This document shows, piece by piece, positions 33,145-43,047 of a stretch of DNA of 64,000 nt. The notes below the pieces were generated by a model, which was not told the origin of the DNA, ran no database searches, and saw only the letters and a program-made list of their open reading frames with translations. The DNA lies in NCBI RefSeq assembly GCF_019059575.1, contig NW_024881995.1, positions 62,001 through 126,000 of the forward strand. The letters are read 5' to 3'. The translations under genes and the position numbers were made by a program. How positions within the stretch are numbered: the first letter of the stretch is position 1; each line of letters begins with the position of its first letter. The DNA is from Amphibalanus amphitrite. Lineage: Eukaryota > Arthropoda > Thecostraca > Balanomorpha > Balanidae.

Positions 33145-36100
33145 CAGGGTTGTATACCAATCAAATCGATTGAATTGATTGATTTGATTCAACGCGTATT
33201 TTGAGTTGATTGGATTGAGTCGATTGACTTTTCGAGATGACTGGTTGACTGACTCGTTTGACTTTAGCGACTGGTTGACTGATTTGATTCCCGAAAATTA
33301 AAGTGACTCGTATGATTGAGTCGATTGAATGGAAAGTTCAAATAAGTTTTAGTTGACGAAAAATAATGACACCAATTGATGACATCAAAGATCACAAAAC
33401 TACACTGAAAACTGCTTGTCATCACAACTGCAATATGGGGTAGATGGCCAAATAAAGAACAGGGCCTAAACATGAACAGCCAACTTTGACTTTCAACTGC
33501 AATAACTGCTCCAATCCTGGTGACAGAACCTGGTGATGCACCTACCTACCTTTCTGCACTCAGCAGGAAACTTTTTTTTTTTAATCCAGATGATAAAGTG
33601 CAAGGCCGGGGACCCGCAGTTGCTTCTGTACACGAACCCTAACTCTAGCCGTCTGTCCTGTCCAGTAACGACCGATAACATTGATATCGACTGTCGGTCC
33701 GTGTAAAAGAGCAGCTGAGGTTTTCTGTGCGTGCCCTCTGACAGCTTTTCGTTGTTCCCTGTGAGGGTGCTGGGACAATTTACTCAGGGTCGCTGTACAG
33801 TAGCAACTGCGGGTCCCCGGCCCTTTATACTAATAAAGTGTGATTAATTAATAATTCACATCTCCACGTCTCCTCAGAAACAACCCACTGAACTCTATAA
33901 ATATCTGAAACCCCTACAAAAATAACTGAAACAAAAGCGCCGTTTTCGTCTCGCTAATTACGTTTACTAATTTGCTGCATTGTTCAATTTGCAGCAGAAC
34001 GTTTGTTGATCCTTTTCTCCTGAGAGCCTAAGCATAACATATTTAATATATTTCATTTTCCTTAACCCGCGCCCTGGTGGGGGGGGGGGGCTATTTTTTG
34101 CCCCCCCTCCAGACTTTTCGATATATCTCCAGAACCGCTGCGCCGATCGCCACCAAACTTTCAGTACCCTCTCGGACATCAATTTTACACATCGTGACCA
34201 AAAATTTTTCCAAAGGCTATGATAGGTTGGCTGGAAATGACGTCAGAGTGACGTCATGTTCTGCCGTTTTCGACTAAAAAAAGGGTTTCGCGGGAAGAGC
34301 TGTCAGGCCTATAGCTTTGCAAATACAGAAAAACGATTAAGACATAAAAGATGTAAAATTGACAGGGCTACAAAACTGCTATCTCGGATTTTCGAAATTT
34401 TTGGATTTTGACCCCCAAAAATAAAAAAATAGATTTTTTGAATATAATAGCCGAAAAATCCAAAAAGTTTTTGGAGTTTCGCAAAAACCGGAATATATAT
34501 GATAGTCCTTACCACCTTCTATCCACATACCAAATTTGAGATTGATACCTCATTTTCTGGCGAAGTTATAGCGAAAAAACTGTTCAAAATTGATGACGTC
34601 ATATTTTCAAACTCAATTTTTAGCAATTCTAGACACCGTAGCGCAAAACAAAGACCACCATTAGACTCCCCGTGACGAGCTGCATCGAATCAATACCCAT
34701 TTTATGCAAAACTATCAACTTTAAAATTTGACCTTTCTTGACCTGACCTTGACCTGACCTTCACCAGAAAGTGACCTAAGCAGTACCTGATAGTCTTATA
34801 ACCAACACCATTGAGTTGGAAATGAAAAATTGGCCATAAAACATGCATCGCACAACCTTAGTACCTAATGTTAGGTTCATGTGACCTGACCTCTGGGCTC
34901 TGACCCTTGGTGACCTGACCTGTGACCTGACCTGGTATTGTCAGTGACCTCTTATAGCAACATATGTACTAGGCAACTGACGCCCTATCGCTGATTCTCG
35001 ACAAAATGCGTTTTCTTCGGTGTTATAGCGCATTCCCTACATAGATTCCCTACTATAGATGACCCGTGAACGGTGAAACATGTCATCTTTGACCTGACCT
35101 GTGACGTCATCGGTGACCCCGAGGTCAATGAAATTTGGTTTCCCTCGACAAATTTGACAGGCCTTTCGAACGCCGTTTGAATTTTGAGGATCCGTCAAGT
35201 AGTTTCGGAGATACGAGGGGGGGCAAAAAATAGCCCCCCACCCCACCAGGTCGCGTTATAAACAGACCCCACCAGGGCGCGGGTTAAAATATTTTACCGA
35301 ATATTATTAAGTGGTTTTATTTCAAATGAAATAATAATTAAAACGAAATTGGTGTTGTACAACCGATTTATTTTATGATGATCTACCATACTACATGATA
35401 ATCAATGACGTCATCTTACCAAAAAATCAAAAGACGTAGAATAAGGATTTATAAATGCTTAGCATACTTATTGGCAAAACGTTTTCTTTGTTTTTTCGCA
35501 GTCGCACCGTGCCGTTTTCGCGTTTTAATTTTCTTTTTTCTTCTTCCTTTGTCCTTAACTTATCCTGTGGTTCCAGAGTCCCTGTCCTCTCCATTTCCTT
35601 TTAAATATATTTTTGATGCTCATCCCTATCCCCCAGTCCTAACAGTTTCAAATTGTATTGCAATAAAATGTTTTGAATTCTTCACACATAACCTATCTAC
35701 CTTCGTTGGTACTGTTGGTAGCCGGTGACACATCTAGGGGGTAAGTAGGTACCTACCTGCTTTCCGGCTGTCTTCATAAAGCATACCTAATGAAGTTGTC
35801 AAATTTGTAGCACATTGACATTTTCAACACTTTCATATGGTGTCAGTGTGGCGTGAAACCTAGCTAGGTTCATTATGTTCAGGGTTCAATTCAGAGGAGC
35901 TCCGCATAACTCACATAAGAGACAGACAGGGGCTTTACATGGGGTAGATGGCCTGATGACTTAGCTGGAATATGGCCAAAATTAAATTGACAACTTTTAG
36001 GTGAAAGGTGGTCATTTGGGTTAAGGGGCGTTTCAGTTTGTTGAAGTCAACTACTGGGTTATTTTGCACCCATAATGAAACTTCTGCTCCAATTCTATCC

Positions 36101-36480
36101 ATTGAACCTCAATATCATGATCCACCTGTCCATCACTAGGTATCCTTCCTTATTACATAGAAATTAGAAACTTTGAATGGCATGGCAATTTATAATTTTA
36201 AATGACAATATTTTTATGTTTCTTCTGTAGGTAGGTAGGTATAGGCAGGTAGGTAGGTACACCAGACTGCTATGGACACTTTTCCAAGTTGGTGGGGCAA
36301 AAAAACCTAATGTATGTCTTGGTTTGAGTCGTTTGATTGAGTTGATTGATTCCTTTCATTGTCGCGTTTGAGTCGATTGAATCAATTCCCGAAAACTGCT
36401 CTGACTTGATTGATTTGATTGGTTTCCCAAATTTGTCGTGATTGAATTGATTGCTATCGATTGAGTCGTATACAACCCTG
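33145..36480 (-). mobile_element. Non-autonomous hAT element, copy 2 (3336 bp, inverted)
   Basis: An almost exact inverted copy of 18407-21740 with ends CAGGGTTGTATAC / GTATACAACCCTG. CATCCAAC flanks it exactly (33137-33144, 36481-36488). This differs from the CTGCTTTG duplication of copy 1, so the two are independent insertions rather than an assembly fold-back. It contains the same TTAA-bounded element (34066-35283, 1218 bp) and palindromic insert. The 2-bp length difference is a G-run of 12 versus 10. It interrupts ORF2 of the LINE. No transposase frame. Confidence 0.92.
34066..35283. mobile_element. piggyBac-like TTAA-bounded element nested in hAT copy 2
   Basis: Bounded by TTAA at 34062-34065 and 35284-35287, with CCCGCGCCCTGG / CCAGGGCGCGGG ends. 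It matches 19604-20819 in inverted orientation except for a G-run two bases longer. The interior is rich in TGACCT/AGGTCA. Confidence 0.7.
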
Positions 36481-36481
36481 C

Positions 36482-39400
36482 ATCCAACTGATCGGGGTAC
36501 GTAGCAAGTCTGGCCAGTCCAGTGACGTAGGCTTGGCGAAGACGGTGGTCAGCGCGGAAAGCATTACGGAATGCGCGAAGGGCATCACCTCGCAGCACCT
36601 CACCGATGCGAGGCACCCCAGCAGCAATCAAAAGAGCCGTGTGGTGCGCAGAACGCGGCAGACCCAGCGCTGCCTTGATCAGCGAAGCCTGTCGCGAGTC
36701 TAGACGCTCAATGTCGGCGGAACTGAGGGGAGCCGTCTCACAGCCGAAGATCAGTGCCGGCAGCACTACTGTCTTCCAGAGGAAGATTTTGTCAGCAGCA
36801 GTCAGGCGGTTGGTGAAATTGCCCAGGGGTGTGAGGCCATAGAATGATGCACAAGCACGCCTGATGCGCTGAGCCACGTGGCTGTCTGTGCTGAGGTTGT
36901 CATCAAGCACCGTACCGAGGTGCTCGGTCGTCTGCCGGATCTGCAGCTGCTGTCCTGACAGTGTCCACCTCGGTGTGCTCGTGAATAGTTCCTGTCCAAA
37001 TATAATACAATGGCTCTTGGTTTTTCCCGGTTCAGGGTGAACGAAGTCGAGGCGCCAAGTAGCCGCGAATTCTCCCACCATCTGCAGCATTGCACCGAGG
37101 TCACGCGCGTTCGCAGATATAAGGAGAATATCGTCAGCGTAGCAGATAGCGGGTACGTGCTGGCTGTGTAGATATGCTCCACGACCGCTGCGATCTAGGA
37201 CCTCAATAAGAGGTAAGAGGAAGATGTTTGCAAGGGTTGGCGATAAGATGGCCCCTTGTCTGGTGCCCCTGCAGACCAGGAACGCTTCAGATGTGGCGCC
37301 ACCAAAAGTCACCCTTGCAGAGAGGTGGCGGTACCAGGTGACCATGAGGCACCAGCAGTAGTCGCTAAGATAATCTTCCAGACGGAAGAACAGACCGTCA
37401 TGCCATATTCGGTCAAAGCATTTCCTCGCGTCAAGGTTTGCGACAAAAACAGGAAGACCCCTGGCTCGATTCTGCTGTATGGTCTCTCCAGCCAACAGAG
37501 ACGCTTGCATGGTGCCCCGATTGGAGATAAAACCAAACTGCAGATGATGAGGTTCAAATGAGGCGTTCAGTTCGTCTAGCACTAACAGCTCGAGCAGCTT
37601 AGATGCGCAGGTTGTGATTGAAATCGGTCGATAGTTGTCCAAGCAGTTAGGGTCCGATTGAGATTTCTTCAACACGGGTACAATAACGCTGTCAGCGAAG
37701 GTAGCTGGCACGCTACACGTGGATAGGCAGACAGAGAGAAGGTGCGCCAGAGCTGACAGGAGACAAGGCGACTGACCATAGAGAAGGTGCTCCGCCGTGA
37801 TGCCGTCTATACCAGGTGCCTTCCCACGCTGTAACCGGTGAATGAGGCCTGCTACTGTCCAGCTGAAACCGTTCTTTCGGATGCATCGTTACGGATTCTC
37901 CTTAGTCGAGAATCTACATGTTCAGCAATTTGGAGCTGGTCCAGAGTCAGTTGCCTGTGACTATCTTGGTGCACAGTCTGGAAGTGGGTGCGGAAGTCGG
38001 CGGCGGATAGATCAGAGGCCGACTTGAGTCCATTACGCCGTATCTGTTGCACACGTCGCCAGAAGGCTGTCAGATTTTTGTCACGGCGCAGCAGTCGGAG
38101 AGTGTGGGCCTCGCTCTCGATCCGCGTCACTGCTGCACGTCTGCGGGCGTGACGGTAAGCAGATCTTGCAGCCTGATAACACTGTGCCACTGCTGAGAGG
38201 GTAGGACGGCCACAGTTTACCCATATCTGATGCCAGAAACGAGTGCGATCCCGCGCCACTGCCACATCAGGCGACCACCAGGGCTTCGGGGGACGTCGCG
38301 ACTTGGAGCATCCGGCGATTCGCGCAGCGATATGTATGCATCGTGTAATTGCTTCGTCAATCTCATCCGGGGTGGCACCGTTGGTGAGCTGACAAGCACC
38401 AATAAGCTCGTCCAGAGAAGACAAATATATCTGCAGTTTTTCTGGACAACTCCAATCTATAGTCCGTTTTTCTTAAGTTTGCCCCTCACTGTAAACGTCT
38501 CTTTGAACACAGCACGAGAATTGCTAGCTGAATTACTGAGAAAACTGGTAAGCGCACATTGTATTGCAGATATGAATAATATTTTCAAAAATAAGTTTTG
38601 AACATCGACGATTTAACGTTATGTTAAGCGCCGTGCAATTTATTTATTAGTTCAGACATAAGTCCTGAGAAGTCGTCTATCCCTGTGAGGCTGTAGGTAT
38701 TGGCAGATACGATTTACGAGTCTGTGAAATAGTAAATAAATTTGATGAAATTGATCGTCTGTGAAATCTGGTTAAATCAGTGTGCGCCAACCAGTTTTCT
38801 CAGTAATTCAGCTAGCAATTCTCGTGCTATGTTCAAAAAGACGTTTTCAGTGAGGGTCAAACTTAAAAAAAACGAACTATAGTACTTCTGAATGGATGGA
38901 ACCCATATTCAGTGGAGGGCTGGAGACATCGAGACTGGTGCCAGCTGAGGCAGACGGCAGCACCACGCTGCAAAGGACCGGAAGATGTGGGCTCAGGTTG
39001 TCCACACAGGGGACTACGATGCGACAATCATGAACTTGAGGCACCAGACATTGCGGTACAGCGATGTGATCGATGTGCGATTGGCCGTCAGCTCGAGCAT
39101 AGGTGTACGCCACTGGTTGCGAGAACCGGAACTCGGCGACTGTCAGTCCGTGGTCGTCCAATAAGTCTTGCATTAGAAGACTCAGCGGAGAGAAACCCCG
39201 AAGACGGTGCCAGCCCGGTGGGCGCAGTTCTGGTGACAGTGGCGGCAGAGCACAGTTAAAATCGCCTACAAGCACCACTGGAGCTGAGGGTCTTAGCGAA
39301 GAGAATAATGCATCAAGCTTCCCCGTCAGGATTGTGTACTCTTCAAAATTTACGGCAGATGAATTCCAGTACGGCATGTAGCAGCCAATTATCGTTATAA

Positions 39401-39743
39401 GAGGACGGCTCAGCTCCACAATCGTAACTCCACAGATACGAGAATCATTACACTCTACAGCGCGAAATGTGCGCCCCACTTGACGGCGGCAAACAAAAGC
39501 CACGCCACCGTGGGGTCTGCCATCTCCAGTCCCTGGTGGTAGTTCCATGGCGAATTCTTGAAATACCTGAAATTCTTCGGAGCTTAGAGAGGAGAGTGCA
39601 TGCTCCAGATAAGCACCCTGGGCACGGGCTAGCCAGGTTTCGCATAAAAATAAGATATCACATTCAGGTATTAGACAGTCGGCGATATACTGCGCTCCTG
39701 CGAGAAATCCTTCGCAGTTATAAGTGCCCAGAGTGAGGCTCAT
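36482..39743 (-). CDS. LINE ORF2: APE endonuclease and reverse transcriptase
   Basis: Starts near 39743 (MSLTLGTYNCEG), just downstream of the ORF1 stop. The endonuclease shows TYNCEGF, LCETWL, GGVAFVCR, VLVGDFNC and SHIDHIAV, the usual APE blocks with acidic and histidine residues in place. After the MITE insertion (38460-38879) the linker continues (RRPPKPWWSPDVA, 38440-37870). RT follows with YRPISITTCASKLLE, RGTRQGAILSPTLANIF and ICYADDILLIS (near 37145). The frame changes once near 37.87 kb, and the C-terminus is cut by the hAT element at 36480. It would have nicked target DNA and copied LINE RNA; now disrupted. Confidence 0.8.
38460..38879. mobile_element. Mariner-like MITE (420 bp) in LINE ORF2
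   Basis: Long inverted repeats start TAGTCCGTTTTTCTTAAGTT on the left and TAGTTCGTTTTTTTTAAGTT (reverse complement) on the right. They extend imperfectly for about 90 bp, including GAGAATTGCTAGCTGAATTA. TA lies on both sides (38458-38459, 38880-38881), and the LINE frame is continuous across the site without it (SEVLDW). No coding capacity. TA duplication and ends fit Tc1/mariner. Confidence 0.85.
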
Positions 39744-39849
39744 GTTCAGAGTTACTTTTGCGTCCACAGAATTACGGCACTCCGCTCTGTCATGCTTCAC
39801 AGCGGTGGCAGCAGGACAGGGATGGCCCCCAGGAGTAGCCATCTGGGCG

Positions 39850-42081
39850 CTATTCCCAGGAGGTGGCCTCTCGTGCGCGCTGATAGGGCCACCCACGGTA
39901 TCCGGATCCGTCACATTGCGAAGCAGTCGCCCTCCAGCCGTTGCCACCGTGTGTGGCGCCTCCTGTAACGTGACGGGAGGCAGCTGGAACCCAGGGAGCG
40001 CCGGCGTCCTGTTCGCTGCCTCGACTAGGGGCGCCTGGGCGGTGAGAGGCGGCTGTTGCCCAGTGTCCGTCTCCATCACGGCGCTGATAGGTTGACACCC
40101 ATGCATTGTCATCTTGGTGTCCATGGTATCTAGCTGGCACGAATGGTCCATAACGGCGCGGCCTTTCCTCTTCCCAGCCACCGTCATCATGTGTGGCGTT
40201 ACTTCCGTCGCCGCCGACAGCGTCGACCGCGCTAGATGTACCGACGCCGTGAGTGCAGTCTCTGTTCGGGGCTCTGGAGCGCTGTGAGGTGACTGCTTCC
40301 CGGCGGGTCTCATCTTCGTCCCGGCGTTGGGCGGCCGCCGTCCAGGCAGTGTCACAGTGTTCAATGCCTCTGACCACATCACTGTAACGGCGCGGGGCCG
40401 TCGCCTGCCAGTTAGCATTGCCATGTTCAGTTCTTTTTGCAGCACTCCGGGTCGTCTGTGATCTTCCAGATGAGGCCGCAGGACGGCGAAAACGCTGTCC
40501 TCGGCGCCCAGTGTTCACAGGCTGAGGTAAAAGGCGCACAACCAGGCCAGTCGGCCAGCTGGACGGGTCCAATATACGATCGGTGTCCTCAGCATCAACC
40601 TCAATCTTGAACGCCTTGCTTACAGAGGCAGCAGGACCGCGGCGTGACACCCTTTGGAAATCATGGAGATTGCGAACAACCGTCCAGACCAGACTCCGCA
40701 CGTCACTGTCAGCAACATCCACACGGAAGCCCTCCAGGATGAACTTCTCCTTCCGAGATTCTTGACGAGGCGGCTCCTGAATCAGAGCCGATGGGGGACC
40801 AGAGCCGGTCACCATGCTCTGTCGCCGTGTCGGGCCGCCTGGAGCCGCGGCAGACGTGTCGCTGGTCGGTGCCGCAGTCGGCACTGCTGCTTGACTGTGG
40901 TTCGCGGGCTGCGCTGTCCTACGCTCAGACACGGTATGCGTGTTCTGCTGCTCTGGCTCACTGTCTGAATCGCCGACCCGCCAATGCAGGGCACCAGCGA
41001 TCGCCTCACCCAGGGCACGCAGATCCAAGTTGGCGGCAATCTCGCGGGCGGCGGTGCGGTCAGAGTGAGCCTCTTCAGTTACAGCAGTAGCATCATTAGT
41101 AGCGGACCTCGCATCGCTGTCATGTCGCCCCGGCTGCACCTGTAATCCAGGGGTGACTGGCCGGCGTGGCTGTGGGCCCTCACGGGCTAGCAGCCCCTCT
41201 ACAAGGACCTTCAACTGATCAATCGTGTCATCTCTAGCAGCACATTCTCTGCGGAGACCAGTTATTTCCAGTTCCAGCTGTTTCAGACGAGTTTTGTAAG
41301 CATCCTGGGTAGCTTGACGAGCGTGAAGCTCCCTAATTTCATTCTCCATTCGCAGCTGGGTGGATATGATCGCCTCGAGTGACGAAGTTATCGCGCTGGG
41401 GCACGACATAGCAGAGTCCGAGGGCGCGCTCCGGGTGGGACCGGGGGGTGGCAGGGGATTGCGACCCGCTGGCTTCAGAGTGGCAGCATTAGCACGCTGT
41501 GTCAGCATACCTTGAGCCGCCGAGTAGCCCAAGGTCCAGCAGTCATCCGCTAGGCCAGCCAAGTTGCCGGTAACACGGCGGCAGAGAGGACGGCCGGCGA
41601 CAGCCGGGATGACCGAAGACAGCGCAGCATGCAGCAGTTCTCGGAGCTCTCTCAGGTCGGGTTCGTCCATGGATGCCATGATACAGCACACCGCAGCTGG
41701 GTCGTAGCGCCCACTGAAAATGCAATCCGACTCAGCGATTAGACGTTTCTTGTCGGCTGACGTCGCACTAGTGGGGATCAGCTGGTCCAGGGTCGGCGCC
41801 CTCGCGCTCGTCGCCACCCTGTCGTGGGATGCTTTGTTGTCATTCTCGCCGGTATGCGTAGAGTTAGTCGCACTCGTCAGCTGTTCGGGGGTCGCGGTAG
41901 GCTGATTGGTGAGAGGAGAGGTAGGACAAAAAATGCTCTTCGGTACAGTTTCTTCAGCGTCCGTAATCGTTGATGCTACGATTTTCGCCTTGCTTATCCT
42001 GCCCCGTTTGGTCTTTTTCGCCACAACCCATTCTCCCACTGTTTGATCGTAGCCATTAACCGAGGTGTCAGAGTCTGACAT
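39850..42081 (-). CDS. LINE ORF1 protein (743 aa)
   Basis: An uninterrupted frame. The N-terminal third is acidic/Ser-Thr-rich. Around residues 230-310 there is a strong heptad pattern (IISTQLRMENEIRELHARQ, then RLKQLELEITGLRREC), that is, a coiled coil for self-association. Around residues 440-530 a possible RNA-binding fold follows (FILEGFRVDVADSDVRSLV ... FKIEVDAEDTDRIL ... LVVRLLP), reminiscent of RRM-like ORF1 domains. The C-terminus is Arg/Gly/Trp-rich and low complexity. No CCHC knuckles are seen. It overlaps in another phase the upstream extension of the ORF2 frame. Role: presumed RNA-binding protein of the LINE particle. Confidence 0.7.
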   Translation of the reverse strand: MSDSDTSVNGYDQTVGEWVVAKKTKRGRISKAKIVASTITDAEETVPKSIFCPTSPLTNQPTATPEQLTSATNSTHTGENDNKASHDRVATSARAPTLDQLIPTSATSADKKRLIAESDCIFSGRYDPAAVCCIMASMDEPDLRELRELLHAALSSVIPAVAGRPLCRRVTGNLAGLADDCWTLGYSAAQGMLTQRANAATLKPAGRNPLPPPGPTRSAPSDSAMSCPSAITSSLEAIISTQLRMENEIRELHARQATQDAYKTRLKQLELEITGLRRECAARDDTIDQLKVLVEGLLAREGPQPRRPVTPGLQVQPGRHDSDARSATNDATAVTEEAHSDRTAAREIAANLDLRALGEAIAGALHWRVGDSDSEPEQQNTHTVSERRTAQPANHSQAAVPTAAPTSDTSAAAPGGPTRRQSMVTGSGPPSALIQEPPRQESRKEKFILEGFRVDVADSDVRSLVWTVVRNLHDFQRVSRRGPAASVSKAFKIEVDAEDTDRILDPSSWPTGLVVRLLPQPVNTGRRGQRFRRPAASSGRSQTTRSAAKRTEHGNANWQATAPRRYSDVVRGIEHCDTAWTAAAQRRDEDETRREAVTSQRSRAPNRDCTHGVGTSSAVDAVGGDGSNATHDDGGWEEERPRRYGPFVPARYHGHQDDNAWVSTYQRRDGDGHWATAASHRPGAPSRGSEQDAGAPWVPAASRHVTGGATHGGNGWRATASQCDGSGYRGWPYQRAREATSWE

Positions 42082-42422
42082 TATTGGCTATAAGGATCTC
42101 TCTTCAGAACTAGCACGAGACTTACTACTAAAAATCTAGAGCAGAACTAACGCGGTGGTGAGTCTAAAATTTCAAAACTGGGTCAAAATAGTCATTTTTT
42201 TAAAGCCTATAATTCAATTATTTCACCATTCAACTCAACTGCAAAGACCACCAAAATATTCTACGTTAAATTAAGATTCGTTTCATGCTTATCTCAAAGT
42301 CATTATGCGGGTCCATTACGCCAAAATAGGCAGTAAACTAGAGCACTGCTAAACACGTCTGCTCATTCCAATGCGTTATAGATCTGCGTTATAGATCTCA
42401 ATGATTCCATGGTACCTGTTTT

Positions 42423-42831
42423 GGGTACCATGTTTTGCCTAAAGCGTGAAAGGCACAGATTTTGCTCGAGCTCTCAGTGAGGTGCAAGTTCCAGAACGCG
42501 TGCTTAATGTCGAGCGAGCTCGCCACACGCCACCCATGCAGCGAAAACAAAAAACTCATCGATCGAAGGAAACACAAACTTCTTCCCCAACAAACGTTTG
42601 TTAACACAACGTAAATCTTGAACAATTCTATACTCCTTAGGTGATCTTCCACCCTTGTTCGGTTTAGCGATGAGCAGAATCGGTGAGTTCCACTCGCACG
42701 GAGGACCCTGCTCAATGATTCCACAGCCCTGTAACTCGTCTAACTGTTCTTTCAACTGAGATTCCCGCGCCCACGGAACCGGGTATGGTCGGGAAAATTG
42801 GGGACGAGTCCCAGGCTCCAGATCCACTTTC
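42423..42831 (-). pseudogene. Gypsy-B RT N-terminal part
   Basis: Encodes the start of RT: RPYPVPWARESQLKEQLDEL, then WNSPILLIAKPNKGG and RIVQDLRCVNKRL, typical of Ty3/Gypsy. It lies between the Gypsy-D and LINE insertions. Fossil, broken. Confidence 0.8.
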
Positions 42832-42836
42832 TCTCC

Positions 42837-43000
42837 TGTTATGACTTAATAATCCATGTTTCTTTGTTGCATTTTATTCACACACTGATTTTACTAAATT
42901 TTGAATGTAAAAGTAAAGCACGTGAGTACATGTATGTTGGCCTGATTAATGGAGGTCTGACATTATTGCGAATATGTAAATGATATGATACTTTGTAACA
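42837..43000 (-). repeat. 3' LTR of Gypsy-D
   Basis: 164 bp, identical by eye to 47356-47519; flanked on the left by TCTCC. Confidence 0.92.
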
Positions 43001-43047
43001 CTCTCGCACCCTTAAAAAAAATGAACTGCACTTCCTGCTCAGTAGTA

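Larger units (their letters stand above)
32850..42417 (-). mobile_element. APE-type LINE, near full length, with hAT and MITE inserts
   Basis: A minus-strand non-LTR element of about 6.2 kb once the hAT copy (33145-36480) and a 420-bp MITE (38460-38879) are discounted. It has a 5' UTR of about 335 bp (42082-42417), ORF1 (39850-42081), ORF2 with endonuclease and RT, and a 3' UTR with an AATAATAAT tail at 32850-32870. GTTTT flanks it (32845-32849, 42418-42422), a short target duplication in the RT region of Gypsy-B. Besides the two inserts, ORF2 has one change of reading frame near 37.87 kb. The hAT landed near the ORF2 C-terminus: the last ~60 codons (33164-32943) lie beyond it. Jockey/CR1-like by overall plan; the clade is not certain. 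Confidence 0.85.

Noticed and set aside
18407-36480. Inverted 3.3-kb copies as an assembly palindrome
   Set aside because: Each copy has its own perfect 8-bp duplication and different flanks, so both are genuine insertions.
39724-40968. Plus-strand frames opposite LINE ORF1
   Set aside because: Shadow frames without motifs; the coding strand is minus.
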